From NCBI GenBank assembly GCA_963580455.1, contig OY756958.1, positions 16,132,501-16,196,500 of the forward strand: 64,000 bases of DNA. Direction: 5' to 3'. The notes beneath the pieces are model-generated. The model was not told the DNA's origin and did no database searches. It saw only the letters and a program-made list of their open reading frames with translations. The translations under genes were made by a program, and so were the position numbers. This DNA comes from Euonymus europaeus. Its lineage: Eukaryota; Streptophyta; Magnoliopsida; Celastrales; Celastraceae. Shown here one piece after another: positions 12,960 through 23,785 of this stretch; position 1 is the stretch's first letter; each line of letters opens with the position of its first letter.

Positions 12960-14360
12960 TTATGGGATTAACGTGCATCAACTTTGGATTTTCACAGTTT
13001 TAATTTTGAGTTAAGTGTCAAGGCGAATTATATCACCATATGCTCAATTTTGGATTAAAATACTTTTCATTTTGGATTAAATCATTTTTAATTTTGGTTC
13101 ATCATATGGATTAAAAGCTCTAAATTTTGGATCAAATTATTTTTAATCATGAATTATCGCGCGGGTTAAAATATTTTTACATATGGATTAAAGTGTCCTT
13201 ATTTTTGGTTCATCATGAGGATTAAAATCTCTAATTTTGAGATTGAATTATTTTTAAACCTTGGACTATCACGTGAATTAAAATGTCTTTACCTTCAGGT
13301 TAAAATGTTTTTAATCTTGTGGCTTAAAATTGTCTTTAAAATATTTTCAATTTTGGTTTATCCTACAGATTAAAATACCTTTAATCTCGAATTGAAATAT
13401 TTTTATCTTGGATTAAAAGTATCATGTAGATTAAAATTGTTTTCAATCTTGGGTAAAATATTTTGCAGATTAAAATCGGCTAGAAATTTTGGAATAAAGT
13501 ATCATGTGGATTAAATGCATCTTGTTGATTAAAATTGTTTTCGATTTGGATAAAAATTATCCCATGGACTAAAATTGTCTTCAATTTTGGACTAAAATAT
13601 TTTGAATTATCATATGGATTGATTAAAGTTGGGAATTAAGATTGCTTGTGGATTAAATTGGCCTTCCGATTAAAAGCTGGCCTCAGATTAAAGCTTTGAT
13701 TAAAATAGCCTCTGGATTAAAGTTGTGGATTAAAAGTTGGCCTTTGAATCAAAGTTGCGGATTAAATTGGTCTTCGGATTAAAGCTATAATGTGGATTAA
13801 AGTGGCCTTTTATGGTAGATTAAATCTATTATGTGGATTAATGTGGTGGATTAAAGGTGTTTGTGGATAAAATGGTCTTTCATTTCGGATTAAAGCCATG
13901 ATTCTGATTAAAGTTGAGGATTACATTTGATAATGGATTAGAGTGATCTTTGGATTAAAATATTTTGTGAATTAAAATAGATTTCAATTTTGGATAAAAT
14001 TGTTACATGGATCAAAGTTGTGGATTAAAATATTTTGTTGATTAAAATTGTTTTCGAATTTTGGATTAAAGTTGTGGATTAAAATATTTTGTGGATTAAA
14101 GTTGCTTTCAATTTCGAATTAAAATTATCATGTGGACAAAACTATTTTGTGGATTAAAATTACTTTCAATTTTGGGTTAAAATTATTATGTGGATTAAAA
14201 TTGGTTTCAAATTTTATGGATTAAAGTTGTTTTCAATTCTAGATTAAGATAGTTGGTGGGTTAAAGTTAGTCTTAAGTTGGCATTACACTGTGACATGGA
14301 TTAAATTTTGGATTATGATGTTTTGGATTATCGAATGGATTAAAATGTTTTATTTCGCAT
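12960..14360 (+). repeat. Degenerate tandem array based on GTGGATTAAA(A)TTG
   Basis: About 1.4 kb in which GGATTAAA recurs every ~20-40 bases, usually with TTTTCAATTTTGGATTAAA or TTGTGGATTAAAAT around it. Units have drifted in length and sequence, and no reading frame persists. It sits immediately upstream of the polypurine tract, where Ogre-like elements often carry tandem repeats. Confidence 0.85.
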
Positions 14361-14443
14361 ACTTGGAATATTGTCACATAATTTTAAACTCACAAAATTG
14401 GGATACAGTACCTTTACGTGTCATTTACTACGTAAAGTCCCGT

Positions 14444-14456
14444 AAAGGGGGGCAGC
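14444..14456 (+). promoter_or_regulatory. Polypurine tract of the large LTR element
   Basis: AAAGGGGGGCAGC directly precedes the 3' LTR start TGTTCTACCCC at 14457. This is where plus-strand DNA synthesis would be primed. Confidence 0.85.
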
Positions 14457-15177
14457 TGTTCTACCCCAATTTTGGTTCAAGCCTAATGTAAGAGCCCATT
14501 TAGACATAATAAATCATTAGCTTGCTTAAACACTTGATTCATATCTTAATTCAAACTTTAATAGAAATCCAATAAAACCATTCAAAAGCCCATGTATTAA
14601 TCTAATTAGTTGACCTAATAAAAAAGATCCATCAAGACTTATTAAAATGGAAGCCGGTCCAATGGTGTCTAACCCTAAAGAAATAAGGAAGAAACTCATT
14701 AAGATAGAAGCTTGGCCCAAATTAAGTGTCTCTAACCTAACGCAAGAAGGAGAGACGCAGAGGAGAAAGAAGAGAAGGGCGCTGTTTCTAAAGTAGAAAA
14801 AGGAAAGAGGAGAAGAGAGAAGAGTGACGCCGGTCAGAGAAGAAGGAAAGAGAGAAAGAGTCGCTGGGGAAAAAGGAAAGAAGAGAGGGGCGATCTTAGG
14901 GTTCATACACGGGTTGAGTATTATACCGTAAGTTGTGGGGATTTTGTGAGGAATTTATGGGGTTAGGTTTTTGTTTTAGGAAAGAAAATCAATTACAAGA
15001 GAGAGGGAGAAAGTGCCGGAAGTAGAAGGGAATGTTGAGAAGATTAGGAAATGATTTGGGATTCAAAGTGGATTTGGTTTGGGTGTTTGTCAGGTTATAA
15101 ATAGGAGATTCAAAGGGGGGTTTTGGGGAGAGGTTTTCTTTTTTCTCATTTTGGCCAGGTTTTTCTAGGGAAATTTT
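14457..15177 (+). repeat. 3' LTR of the large LTR element, truncated
   Basis: It begins TGTTCTACCCCAATTTTGG right after the polypurine tract. From 14648 it matches 5127 onward with a few percent differences. Similarity stops at about 15177; the following sequence belongs to a CACTA transposon, so roughly 2.5 kb of this LTR is missing. The first 191 bp show what the 5' LTR looked like before the LINE landed. Confidence 0.85.
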
Positions 15178-15242
15178 CCGGAATACATTAGTTATATATA
15201 TATATATATAATGTGGTAATTGTATTCTTATAGCATTTTATT

Positions 15243-16570
15243 ATGATGGTTTGAAATAGGTTCCTTAACTTTTTGAAAAAGAAGGTAAAAAATAAAGCTC
15301 GGGTGGAAGGATCTATTTGTGAAGCATATATAGTTGAAGAGACGTCAACGTTTACTTCATACTACTTTGAACCACATGTGAGCTCTCGACGAACTAGAGT
15401 TCCTCGAAATGATGATGGTGGAATTTTGAACTCTTAATACTCTAGAATATCAATCTTCAATCAACCTGGTCGGCTTAATGCTAGAGCTAGTAGGCGCTAC
15501 CTCACCGATCAAGAATACAATGCTGCGACATTTTATATTTTTTTGAATTGTGACATTGTCCAACCTTTTGTCATGTACGCTACTCATTTCTAAATTTACT
15601 ATCAAATTTTCATAATATTAAATACATTGACATTTTGTGTGTTACAGCCTGTATACAAATTATGTTCAAGTGTCAAAACCCACTTTGAATGATGAAGAAA
15701 TCGACTATCAAATTGAGATAGGTTTTGTGTCATGATTCAAAAACTTCGTAAGTATAAAGAATATTATAATACTGTCATATACTTTTAAGCATAGAAATTA
15801 ATACATGTTATGACACATATTTTTTTACAATTTAAGGTGCATGAACCACAAAACAGGATCACCGATGTAATACTACGGGATGTGCCATTAGGACCAGTAA
15901 GAAGGGTTGAGATATGGAATACGTATTATGTCAATGGATACAAATTCGAGACCGATACGTGGAGCAAAGGCAAGTCATCAATCAATAGCAGAGTATGTGT
16001 GCGAGGAACATATTGTGGACAGTCGGAGAATGATTACTATGGAATATTGAAAGAGATTGTTCAATTAGAATTTTCGGGTCTACCAATGAATAAAATTGTT
16101 ATTTTCAATTGTGAGTGGTTCGATCAAACTCCTCATCGAGGTACGCGAATTCATAAACATTATAGGCTTGTTGATGTTAAACGTAGAGGAAGATACAAGA
16201 AGTATGATCCATTTATAATTGCACATCAAGTCGAGCAAGTCTACTTTGCTCCTTATCCTGAAGGGATACGTGATCGACAAGATTGGTTGATTGTGATTAA
16301 AACAAAAGCCAGGAGCACAATTATTGAGCAATCCAAACAAGTGGATGATGCTTGTCAAGACGATATACTTTCAATTTAGCCAATTAGAGTAGATAATATC
16401 CAAATTGAGTCCCTAGTCGACATTGAAGCGAAACCTAAGGAAGTAGATAGAGTTGCTACATGGCAAACGAATGAGGAGGAGCATGATGATGATGAAGAAG
16501 AAGAAGAAGACTTTGACTCCGATGATACCGAGACAGAGGAAGATGATTTAAATTTTATAATATTTTAGCT
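15243..16570 (+). pseudogene. CACTA transposase C-terminal part (DUF4218 tail, DUF4216, acidic tail)
   Basis: The 5' part (about 15290-15575) reads EGSICEAYIVEETSTFTSYY, typical of the end of DUF4218. Apparent introns follow: donor GTACGC after 15575, acceptor TTACAG before CCTGTATACAAATTATG (phase fits), then a short exon and a second intron ending before GTGCATGAACC. DUF4216 occupies about 15838-16260 (YVNGYKFETDTWSKGKSS, CNVR-like region, IFNCEWFDQTPHRGT, FAPYPEGI). After a TAG at 16377 the same frame continues to an Asp/Glu-rich tail (DDDEEEEEDFDSDD) ending near 16570. The short exon also has a TGA where the family has Trp. N-terminal catalytic parts are absent, so it is non-functional. 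Confidence 0.82.
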
Positions 16571-16699
16571 TGCACGAAATTTTATTATGTACTCTTATTA
16601 AGATAGTTAATTATTAGAATTTTTGGTAATTAATTATTAACACTGCCCGGCCTACTATGTCAAAAATCTTGAATTTTTTTAGCAAATTAATCCCGCCCC

Positions 16700-18258
16700 C
16701 CACTCCCTTAGTTTTTTCACTCAAAAATATCCCTCAAATACACAACTATCGTACGTGAATTGGCTGTGAAACTCTGAAAGAAGAATCCCAGCTCTTTGGT
16801 TGTGACTAGCTAGTTCTTCATTGCCCCAAAATCCATCTTTGGTGAGTACTCTCTTTCAAGCTTGATTTATGTGGTTTCTAGGTTTGATTTTTGGGTTCTA
16901 GGTCTGATTTTAGAGTTCTTGCTCTGATTTTAGGGTCTTGCTTATGACTGGTTGAATGTTCTGGGTTTGTACATTGATATTCTTTTACTGGTGTTTTTTA
17001 ACTGGATGCCTTTTGTGCTTGTTTGATGTTCTAGGTTTGTACATTGATATTCTTTTAGTGGTGTTTCTTGTCTGTCTATGTACTCACTTGCAAATGATTT
17101 TTTGAGATAGCCATATTTTTTATTTTTTATGCCATGTTTTTAATTTTTGAGCTGTGTAATGTGCAATTGTAAGTTATTTCAAATTTGACTCCAAGCATAT
17201 CATGTGGACTTCATATTCATGTGTTTCCTTGCTCTTTTTCTTTCTGCTAACTAGGTCCACAACTTAAAAAAAAAGTATATGATATTCCTTAGTAAATAGT
17301 AACATCTTAATGTGTTACCAGTGAAGAAATCTGTATTGTGATTATGACTTTATATTAAGCATCATTCATTATTGGACTTCTGACTTATTGATATGGTTCC
17401 GTCTATTCCATGAATTGCATAGTGGAGGATTTTATATTGCCTAGTTGAGTATATAGCTGGAGGATGACCTAGGTGGAGACTGGAGAGTGGAAGTGTTATC
17501 TATATTGTCCCTATGTTTTTGCTACTAAGTTAAGCATTTCGCAGGACACAAATATCACTCACTTCTCACAAATAACCCTTTTTGCTACTTTTGCTGTATA
17601 GTTTACTGATAGGGTAGAACATAATGATAGAGAACATGGTGAACAATTCAAAGTTCAAACTGAGATTATTGCATTGGGTTTTGTAAGCCTTGTATGATGT
17701 TTGCAGAAGTAAAGAGGCCTTCTTGGACCTTGTTAATTAAACTGGTTCGCCTATATTATCTAATGGTATCTTTTAACTCATTTGATCTCTGTGGATTTTA
17801 ATATTTTTCGGTGGCCTTGTTTTTGCTACAGCCATACTTGAATGTTCTTTTCTTCTTTGTATGTTTTAGCCCTTTTTTGCTTTCCTTTGCTTTCCTTGAT
17901 CAGCAGAAATTTATATAGCAGAAATTTATATTGTAGTAACTCATTTGCAGGTGTAGTTTTGCCGGTGCACTGCTTTAAAAGTAATTTTTGGACAAAAAAA
18001 AAATGTTAACTTTCTATTTATTTCCCACATAATTGTTTTGGTTAGAATATATAGAAGTTGCATTGTCTTCAGAATCCTATACATGAAATTGGACTTGTTT
18101 AACTATTGGTTATTGTATCTGTTTGCTACAACTTCATGTAATTGTAGATGGATAGCTCTCAGTCTAGTGGCCGTTGCCGCATTTCCACTGGTCGAGGTAG
18201 TATAGGGTCTGGTGGCTGTGGCCGCATTTCCACTGGTCGAGGTAGTATAGGTAGGTAG
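16700..18258 (+). pseudogene. 5' end of a second CACTA gene: untranslated exon, intron and short Gly/Arg/Ser-rich start
   Basis: A likely 5' untranslated exon ends at TTTG|GTGAGT (16841/16842). A 1.3-kb T-rich intron ends at TTGTAG (18147), directly before the ATG at 18148. The frame reads MDSSQSSGRCRISTGRGS and then repeats GSGGCGRISTGRGSIG before a TAG at 18256-18258, 36 codons in all. Gly/Arg/Ser-rich starts of this kind are common in plant transposon-encoded proteins. The ~50-bp repeats at 18173-18290 appear to have disrupted it. The assignment to the CACTA element rests on position; it could instead be a host-gene remnant. Confidence 0.45.
16951..17070 (+). repeat. 70-bp tandem duplication in a putative intron
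   Basis: GTTCT(G/A)GGTTTGTACATTGATATTCTTTTA(C/G)TGGTGTTT occurs at 16958 and again 70 bp later at 17028. It lies inside the putative intron between 16842 and 18147. Confidence 0.8.
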
Positions 18259-18302
18259 TATAGGGTCTGGTGGCCGTGGCCGCATTTAAGGGTCTTGTAG
18301 TG

Positions 18303-20150
18303 TCCCTTAAAAAAATAATACATAAAAAAGGCTAAAAGGCATCGACATTCCGGTGCTTTATCTAGAAATGGACTAAACCTGGCGAGGTGTTAATGACATT
18401 TTTAGTAGTTAGAAGGTTTGGCAATAAGAATACACAAGTTCAAAAGGTATTGTTATAATATTTCACAAGGTTGTCCAGAACTTTTAGCCAAAAAATAGCA
18501 CATAACCTCATAAAATAACGCAGCGTCATATAAAAAAATAATATTATCAAATCTTCAATTGACTATGTTTGATGTCAAGGATGGAGCCTTGTAGATAACC
18601 CCTGGATTTTGAATTTTGTTTTACCTAGATTCTTGTTACTCCATAGTTTAAACAAAAAAATTGTGGCTGGTCTGATAGTAATAATTATGCTTCGTTTGTT
18701 TGAAGGAAAATTATCCTTTTATGAAAAATATATCTCATTGAGAAGTTTATCTAGTGTTTATTTTCAATGTCGGAGTAACTAGTTAGTGTATTTTTTTATT
18801 TTTTAATTATAAGAGCTCCATTTTGTGTGTTTTTTTTATAATTATTTTGTCTTGTTACAAAAAAATCTATTATAACTATACGAGCTCCATTTTGTGTGAT
18901 TTTTTTTTATAATTATTCTTTAAAAAAAATAAAAAAATTCTCCTCACCTTTACAGCGTCATTTAAGCCCTTCAATTATTTATCTTGGCCTCTTACATGAT
19001 CCACTTAATTACTTATACAGACAGACTTGCAATATATTATCTGATGACTGGATTAATTGTTTTATGTTCTGTGAGATACCATAGCTCGTAAATTATAATT
19101 AATGATTGTAAAACATGTTTTTTTTATTATTATTTTACTTGTTATCTTAGAAGTGTAAATTAATGTATATAATTCAAATAAAATGATTATTGTCTTGAAG
19201 ATCGATATATAAATTATTGGTCTCAATATTAACAAACGACATATAAATAACCTAAATTTTTTTTGGGGGCATTGGTCCAAACCCTACGGGCAACGGCCCC
19301 CCTTTAAGTGGAAATCCTAATTACATCCCTGTTTGATGCAATTATAAAAGGAACCTGCAATTGTATAATGAGTTTATGAGATTTCCAGAAGAAAAAAAGG
19401 CAATGATAATCATCTTAGAAATTTATAATTTTTTTTAACCTTTTTAATAATGCTAATTCGCAGGTATTAATATTAGCATTAAGATGTGGATCGAATAAAT
19501 CGATTGAGTCAGGTAAATTCACATAAACCCATGAGAGAACATGAAATATGATAAAATTGTCATGTGAAATATTGGAAAATTAACTAATATTCAAGTTCAT
19601 CTAAAACAGAAAAAAATTTGATCTTACATTCGAATTTTGAGTTTAAATTAATGGCATGAAATCGTCGTCTTAATTCATTTTCTCATTTAATTATAACACA
19701 TTCTTTTTTTTTTTGGTACCCAAAACAATTTTAGAATTTTAATTACTGTCTCCCCTAATTGACTCCCATTAATGGTAAATACACACAGTGAAATAAAAAA
19801 ACAAAAAAAAACGTGCTCATTAATTAATTTTTAGAAACAAAAGAAGTAAAAACCAATCATAAAACTACCAAAGATAATTGTAGAGAAAAGGAAACTAATT
19901 ATAATTAATCTATTTAATCTTAAAAAAAAAATATAAATAAGTTAATTTGGCATGAATATATACAGAGAATGTATATTAATTTCTTAATTGGTTTCTTAAT
20001 TGGCCAAATATAAGACATTGCCTTAATTGGTTTTATGTAATCAATGCTCTCTGAAAACCTGGTATACTTGCACCGGCCCTTTCTTCTTCTTGATTAGTCT
20101 CCTTATTCTTCTCAATCCATATTTCTCTCAACCTGGGGTTTTTACACTCT
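18303..20150. other. Gene-free A/T-rich interval upstream of the GT47 gene
   Basis: No coding sequence or transposon domain is recognised on either strand. A ~70-bp imperfect duplication with GAGCTCCATTTTGTGTG lies at 18812 and 18887. Poly-A and poly-T runs are frequent. The last few hundred bases probably hold the promoter of the GT47 gene, but no TATA box is clearly better than the others; AAATATAAATA near 19928 and TTTATATATATC near 20163 are both possible. Confidence 0.5.
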
Positions 20151-20178
20151 CGATCATCACAAGTTTATATATATCTCT

Positions 20179-21723
20179 ATGATTGAAGGAAGAGAAAGAT
20201 CTATGGAGAAAATAAGCACTGGTAGGTTCCATAACAATCAACTCTGGTTAGTCCTTGTCTCTTTTCTCTTATTTTCCCTATTTATCAGTTTCAATTCTTC
20301 GGCTTTGATTCGAGACCAAAACAACTGGTATTTCTCCACTATCATCTATGGTGACAAGTCTAGTGCTAATTCTAACTACGTGGAACATTCCATTGATGAT
20401 TATGAAGAAACTAAGGACGGAGGTTCAGATTCGTGCTTGGGTCGGTATATATATATTCATCATCTTCCTAGTCGATTCAACGACGATGTGATCAAGAATT
20501 GCACGTCACTAGTTAAATGGTTCGATATGTGCCCTTGTCTAGCAAATGAAGGCTTTGGTTCCCAGATTGACAATCCTAAGAATGTTCTATCAAAGAATGG
20601 CTGGTTTGCAACTAACCAATTCATGCTAGAAATCATTTTCCACAATCGTATGAAGAAGTACGAGTGCTTAACCAACAATTCATCACTAGCTTCGGCGATT
20701 TTTGTACCATTTTACGCCGGTCTTGATGTTGGCAGGTATTTATGGGGTTACAACGTTACAGTACGAGACTCTACTGGGGTTGATCTGGCGACATGGCTTG
20801 CGAGTAAGCCTGAATGGAAAAGAATGTACGGTAGAGACCATTTCTTTGTCTCGGGGAGAATCGGTTGGGATTTTCATCGACGAACGTCCAAGGAGGGAGA
20901 TTGGGGGAGCAAGCTAATGAAGTTGCCTGAATTTATGAACATGACAATGTTGTCAATTGAGTCAACTTCATGGAGCAATGAATTTGGGATCCCTTACCCT
21001 ACATACTTTCATCCTTCTAGTCACCATGAGGTTCTTGAATGGCAGAAAAAAATGAGACAGGTAAAGAGGCCTTACTTGTTCTCATTTGCAGGCGCTCCAA
21101 GACCAGAAAAAGATGACTCAATCCGGCAAGAACTCATCGACCAATGCATCGCTTCAGGAAATAAATGCCAATTGTTTTCGTGTCACAACCCGAGTCAAAA
21201 GAGTTGTGACAATCCTGTTGATGTGATGAATGTGTTTCGACGCTCGGTTTTCTGCTTACAACCTTCTGGTGACTCCTTCACAAGGCGATCTACTTTCGAT
21301 TCCATCTTGGCTGGTTGCATACCGGTTTTCTTCCACCCTGGATCGGCCTACGCGCAATATCTCTGGCACTTACCGAAAGATTACACCAAATATTCAGTCT
21401 TCATATCCGAAATCCACGTGAGAAATAGGAATAACAGCATCAACGAGATATTGATGGGGTTTTCCAAGAAACAAGTTATGGGTATGAGAAAGGAAGTTAT
21501 AAGGCTTATTCCCAATATCATATATGCTAGGTCCAAGTTGGAGGACCTTGAAGATGCATTTGACTTGACAATTAAGGGAGTGCTTGGAAGAGTTGACAAT
21601 GTTAGAAGGAAGATTGAGGATGGAAAGGATCCTAGTAATGGTTTTGCTGAAGAGAATTCTTGGATTTCCAAGTTGACAGGAATAGGAAAAGAAAATGAGT
21701 GGGATCATTTTTTTTTTAATTAA
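20179..21723 (+). CDS. GT47 exostosin-domain glycosyltransferase, xyloglucan galactosyltransferase (MUR3/KATAMARI1)-like
   Basis: A single intact exon of 514 codons. It is a type II Golgi membrane protein by pattern: a short basic N-terminus, a hydrophobic anchor at about residues 22-42 (LWLVLVSFLLFSLFISFNSS), a stem, then the exostosin (GT47) domain from about residue 85 (GRYIYIHHLPSRFN) to 440. Family motifs are FVPFYAGLDVGRYLWG, GRDHFFVSGRIGWDF, RPYLFSFAGAPRP and FCLQPSGDSFTRRSTFDSIL followed by AGCIPVFFHPGSAY. MUR3-type enzymes add galactose to xyloglucan side chains in the Golgi; the exact acceptor cannot be read here, and GT11-GT20/XLT2-type paralogues remain possible. A second ATG at codon 9 (20203) is an alternative start. 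Single-exon structure and length fit the family. It stands alone between transposons, and the open frame argues that it is functional. Confidence 0.93.
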   Translation: MIEGRERSMEKISTGRFHNNQLWLVLVSFLLFSLFISFNSSALIRDQNNWYFSTIIYGDKSSANSNYVEHSIDDYEETKDGGSDSCLGRYIYIHHLPSRFNDDVIKNCTSLVKWFDMCPCLANEGFGSQIDNPKNVLSKNGWFATNQFMLEIIFHNRMKKYECLTNNSSLASAIFVPFYAGLDVGRYLWGYNVTVRDSTGVDLATWLASKPEWKRMYGRDHFFVSGRIGWDFHRRTSKEGDWGSKLMKLPEFMNMTMLSIESTSWSNEFGIPYPTYFHPSSHHEVLEWQKKMRQVKRPYLFSFAGAPRPEKDDSIRQELIDQCIASGNKCQLFSCHNPSQKSCDNPVDVMNVFRRSVFCLQPSGDSFTRRSTFDSILAGCIPVFFHPGSAYAQYLWHLPKDYTKYSVFISEIHVRNRNNSINEILMGFSKKQVMGMRKEVIRLIPNIIYARSKLEDLEDAFDLTIKGVLGRVDNVRRKIEDGKDPSNGFAEENSWISKLTGIGKENEWDHFFFN

Positions 21724-22110
21724 TTAGTTAGTGAATAAATACATATATGTTTTCTTCTTTTTAAGTATTCTTGCCAGTACTTCGCGAATTAATTTATATT
21801 TTTAAAGTATTTTCATGTATTATGTAGATAAATCTCCTTACAATTCTACCTCATCCTGTCTATTACAGGAACCTTTGAGTAGGAAGATTATTCACAATCT
21901 TTTTCAATTGACATTATATTTATTTATTTATTTTGATATTCGTTATCAATGTCTTTAATTTGTTAATTTCCATATGCTCAAGATGATTGCATTCATGTTT
22001 ATAGTATTTCATTTTCTCTAGCTTTTTTTCTTCTTTTTGCCCAATATTAGCTTGGTGAATATTTATGACTATGACATGACCGTGTATGAGTAAAATTAAC
22101 CAATATAAAC
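21724..22110. other. 3' flank of the GT47 gene
   Basis: An A/T-rich stretch containing the likely 3' untranslated region of the GT47 gene. No other gene or repeat was recognised before the SINE-like sequence. Confidence 0.5.
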
Positions 22111-22268
22111 CAAATGTGAGTTGGTTTAGCTATAAGGGTGAATGCTGGGACGTGTGGTTAAGTTTATGGTCCCAAGTTTGATTTTCCAATATTCCACTAA
22201 AACACTTTGGGCCACTGGGGTCTTACATGATCGTCCTTCAAGGCCAATGGAATTAGTCGAGGTGCACA
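22111..22268 (+). mobile_element. Probable SINE, left part, split by the Tat element
   Basis: The stretch has tRNA-SINE features: an A-box-like TTGGTTTAGCTATAAGGG, then GGGACGTGTGGTTAAG, a B-box-like CCCAAGTTTGATTTTCC, and an end GGAATTAGTCGAGGTGCACA. In plant SINEs this type of body continues into a GCGCGTTAGCTGGCCCGG-like 3' segment, which here is found beyond the Tat element at 35013. The 5' boundary is approximate. Confidence 0.55.
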
Positions 22269-22994
22269 TGTAGACATTAATAATAATAATAATAATGAAA
22301 TTACTAGAAGCCCTCTAAATTAAATTTATTTAATTTAATTTTTGAAGAGTTGAAATAAAATTGACTTGGTTGAAGGGATAAAATCTAAGATAAGATCAAA
22401 TTAAATGAAATTAAAATAAAATAAAAACAAAATCAAAGAGATAATTTCTAGTTAGGTGGTTTCTCTAGAATACCATTAACATCAAAGCTTAAGGCCAAGG
22501 GTATGTCAAGTAAATTCCACCTTTCGCTTTTCCAATAAATACCAAGCGCATTTGGAGGAAAGTGGAGGAGAAGAAAAGTTTACAAACTTTTGGAGGAGAA
22601 GAAAAGTTTATAAACTTTGGGAAAACTACTCTCAATTCTCTTCAAGTGCAAGTCTCCAAATCTGGAATTCTTTGAATTCCTTCATGTTCAAGTGCTCCAA
22701 ATCAATGTTTTTCAAGTTCAAGTGCAAGTGTCCAAACTTCAAGTTCAAGCGTTCCAAGCCCAAGTTCAAGTGCTTCAAGTCCAAGTCAACTCTTAGAAGT
22801 GCAAATTTTAAGTTCTTTAAATCTCAAGTCCAATTCCAACAAATCAAATCCAACTAGAGTTTATTACAAATTCATAGAACTTGTTTGAAGCATTCAACGG
22901 AGAATCAGAGGATTTAGTGTTCAAGTTGAATACATCAAGAGAAGAATCACAGTTTTAAGTGTATTTAATTTATAAGCGAAATATGTTGCGTACA
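22269..22994 (+). repeat. 5' LTR of the Tat element
   Basis: It starts TGTAGACATTAATAATAAT and ends TACA. The second half (about 22610-22980) aligns with the 3' LTR, including CTCCAAATCTGGAATTCTTTG and TTTAAGTGTATTTAATTTA. About 230 bp near 22310-22540 are missing from the 3' copy. Repeated CAAGTTCAAGTGC(T/A)CCAAG phrases give it an internal ~20-bp minisatellite character. Confidence 0.8.
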
Positions 22995-23000
22995 AATTTC

Positions 23001-23018
23001 TAGCATGCTCGGTGGGAC
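23001..23018 (+). promoter_or_regulatory. Primer-binding site of the Tat element, mutated
   Basis: TAGCATGCTCGGTGGGAC resembles the common plant gypsy primer site beginning TGGCACGC(C/T)CGGTGGGAC, complementary to a CCA-ended tRNA, with TGG changed to TAG and a further C-to-T change. Both are consistent with cytosine deamination. Confidence 0.65.
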
Positions 23019-23089
23019 ACCTTTCTCCTCTCATCTCTCGATAGAATTTACTAAATTCATTTCAAGTGGCTTGATTTCAAGTTTAAACA

Positions 23090-23785
23090 ATGGAATTTGC
23101 AAATGAATCATTGATTCCTATAATGGAGACTGATGTCATTGACGAAGTCTCTCATGCAACTCGTACGTGAGTTAAAGCTGTAGAATCACAATTGACTTAT
23201 CCATTGAAGAAGTTCTCAAATAAGGGTCATAAAAAGTCCTTTAAGACTAAAACTAAGCATAAGTCCAAATCTATAGAATATGTATCTTCTAAATCCTCAG
23301 ATGATGGATCCGAGTCTAAATCTAATTCTGTGAAGTTGGCATCACGAAAATGGGGTGATTACACCTCTTCTTCAGAGACCGAGTCCAAATATCCCAAATC
23401 AAAAGAAACGGAATATGCATATTCCATTAACAGTCAACATCATGGAAGTGCGCTGCATAAGACATCACTACAATTGGAGTATGATGTTTCTGTGCCGGTC
23501 ACGATGACTGTGGCCACAACAAGTTTGGAAGATCAGCTGAAACAAATGACTTCCGCCATGGAGCAAATGACTAAGTCCTTGGAAGAGAAGGACGAACAAA
23601 TTGTTTCACTCATAAATTGATTGGATTCCCTAAGGTCAATCACGGAGCAAAGCCACGAAACTTTTGTTTCATGAGAAGGTAAAGCATCAGAAAGTTCAAA
23701 TTCTCTTAAAGCTCAACAAAGGCAAGAAGATGAAGTAGATGATGTAGATGATGAGTGGGAATCATCGTTTGACTCTGAAGATTAA
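23090..23785 (+). pseudogene. gag-region remnant of the Tat element
   Basis: An ATG at 23090 opens MEFANESLIPIMETDVIDE, interrupted by a TGA at about 23168; a Lys/Ser-rich stretch follows (GHKKSFKTKTKHKSKS). Residues encoded at about 23520-23620 form a coiled-coil-like segment (LEDQLKQMTSAMEQMTKSLE), typical of the region ahead of gag in Tat elements. The capsid core and zinc knuckle are not recognisable further on (23800-24300), where only fragments such as YFPEEYMTSYVISVVNF remain. Confidence 0.7.

Larger units (their letters stand above)
8233..14443 (+). other. Non-coding interior of the large LTR element
   Basis: There are 6.2 kb with no retroviral-type domain. Contents in order: a unique leader around 8460-8680 (CTAGGGCTCAAAACCC onward) that may hold packaging signals; a ~75-bp tandem array (8740-9480); A/T-rich unique sequence (9480-11650) with a short open stretch at 9936-10118 containing ERVKEFYVAIVEES, faintly like plant transposon-protein motifs; three stem-loops (11679-11993); a GAAAAA microsatellite (12512-12550); and a long GGATTAAA-type array (12960-14360). 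Nothing here supports a host gene. Confidence 0.7.
5127..15177 (+). mobile_element. Large non-autonomous LTR retrotransposon, Ogre/Tat-like by its ends
   Basis: Two direct repeats (5127-about 5650 and 14648-15177, very similar throughout) flank an interior with a textbook primer-binding site just inside the left LTR (8215-8232) and a polypurine tract just before the right LTR (14444-14456). The interior shows no gag, protease, RT or integrase in any frame, so it would depend on enzymes from another element. The LINE sits in its left LTR, and the first ~190 bp of that LTR are displaced beyond the window. The right LTR is cut after about 720 bp by CACTA sequence. Assignment to the Ogre/Tat group rests on the tRNA-Arg-like primer site, long LTR and large spacers, and is tentative. 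Confidence 0.75.
15178..18302 (+). mobile_element. CACTA (En/Spm-like) DNA transposon remnant
   Basis: It contains the C-terminal part of a CACTA transposase (DUF4218 end and DUF4216), the start of a second gene, and a right terminus TCTTGTAGTG at 18293-18302. The reverse complement of that terminus, CACTACAAGA, is the usual CACTA inverted-repeat start. No matching left terminus is present; the left side joins the broken LTR at 15177. A candidate 3-bp target site (TCC) follows at 18303. The second gene is cut only ~45 bp before the terminus, so an internal deletion seems to have occurred. Confidence 0.65.

Noticed and set aside
22552..22857. Open frame of 101 codons with KFKCFKSK repeats, with a similar one at 34672-34959
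   Set aside because: Both are translations of the CAAGTTCAAGTGC minisatellite inside the Tat LTRs.
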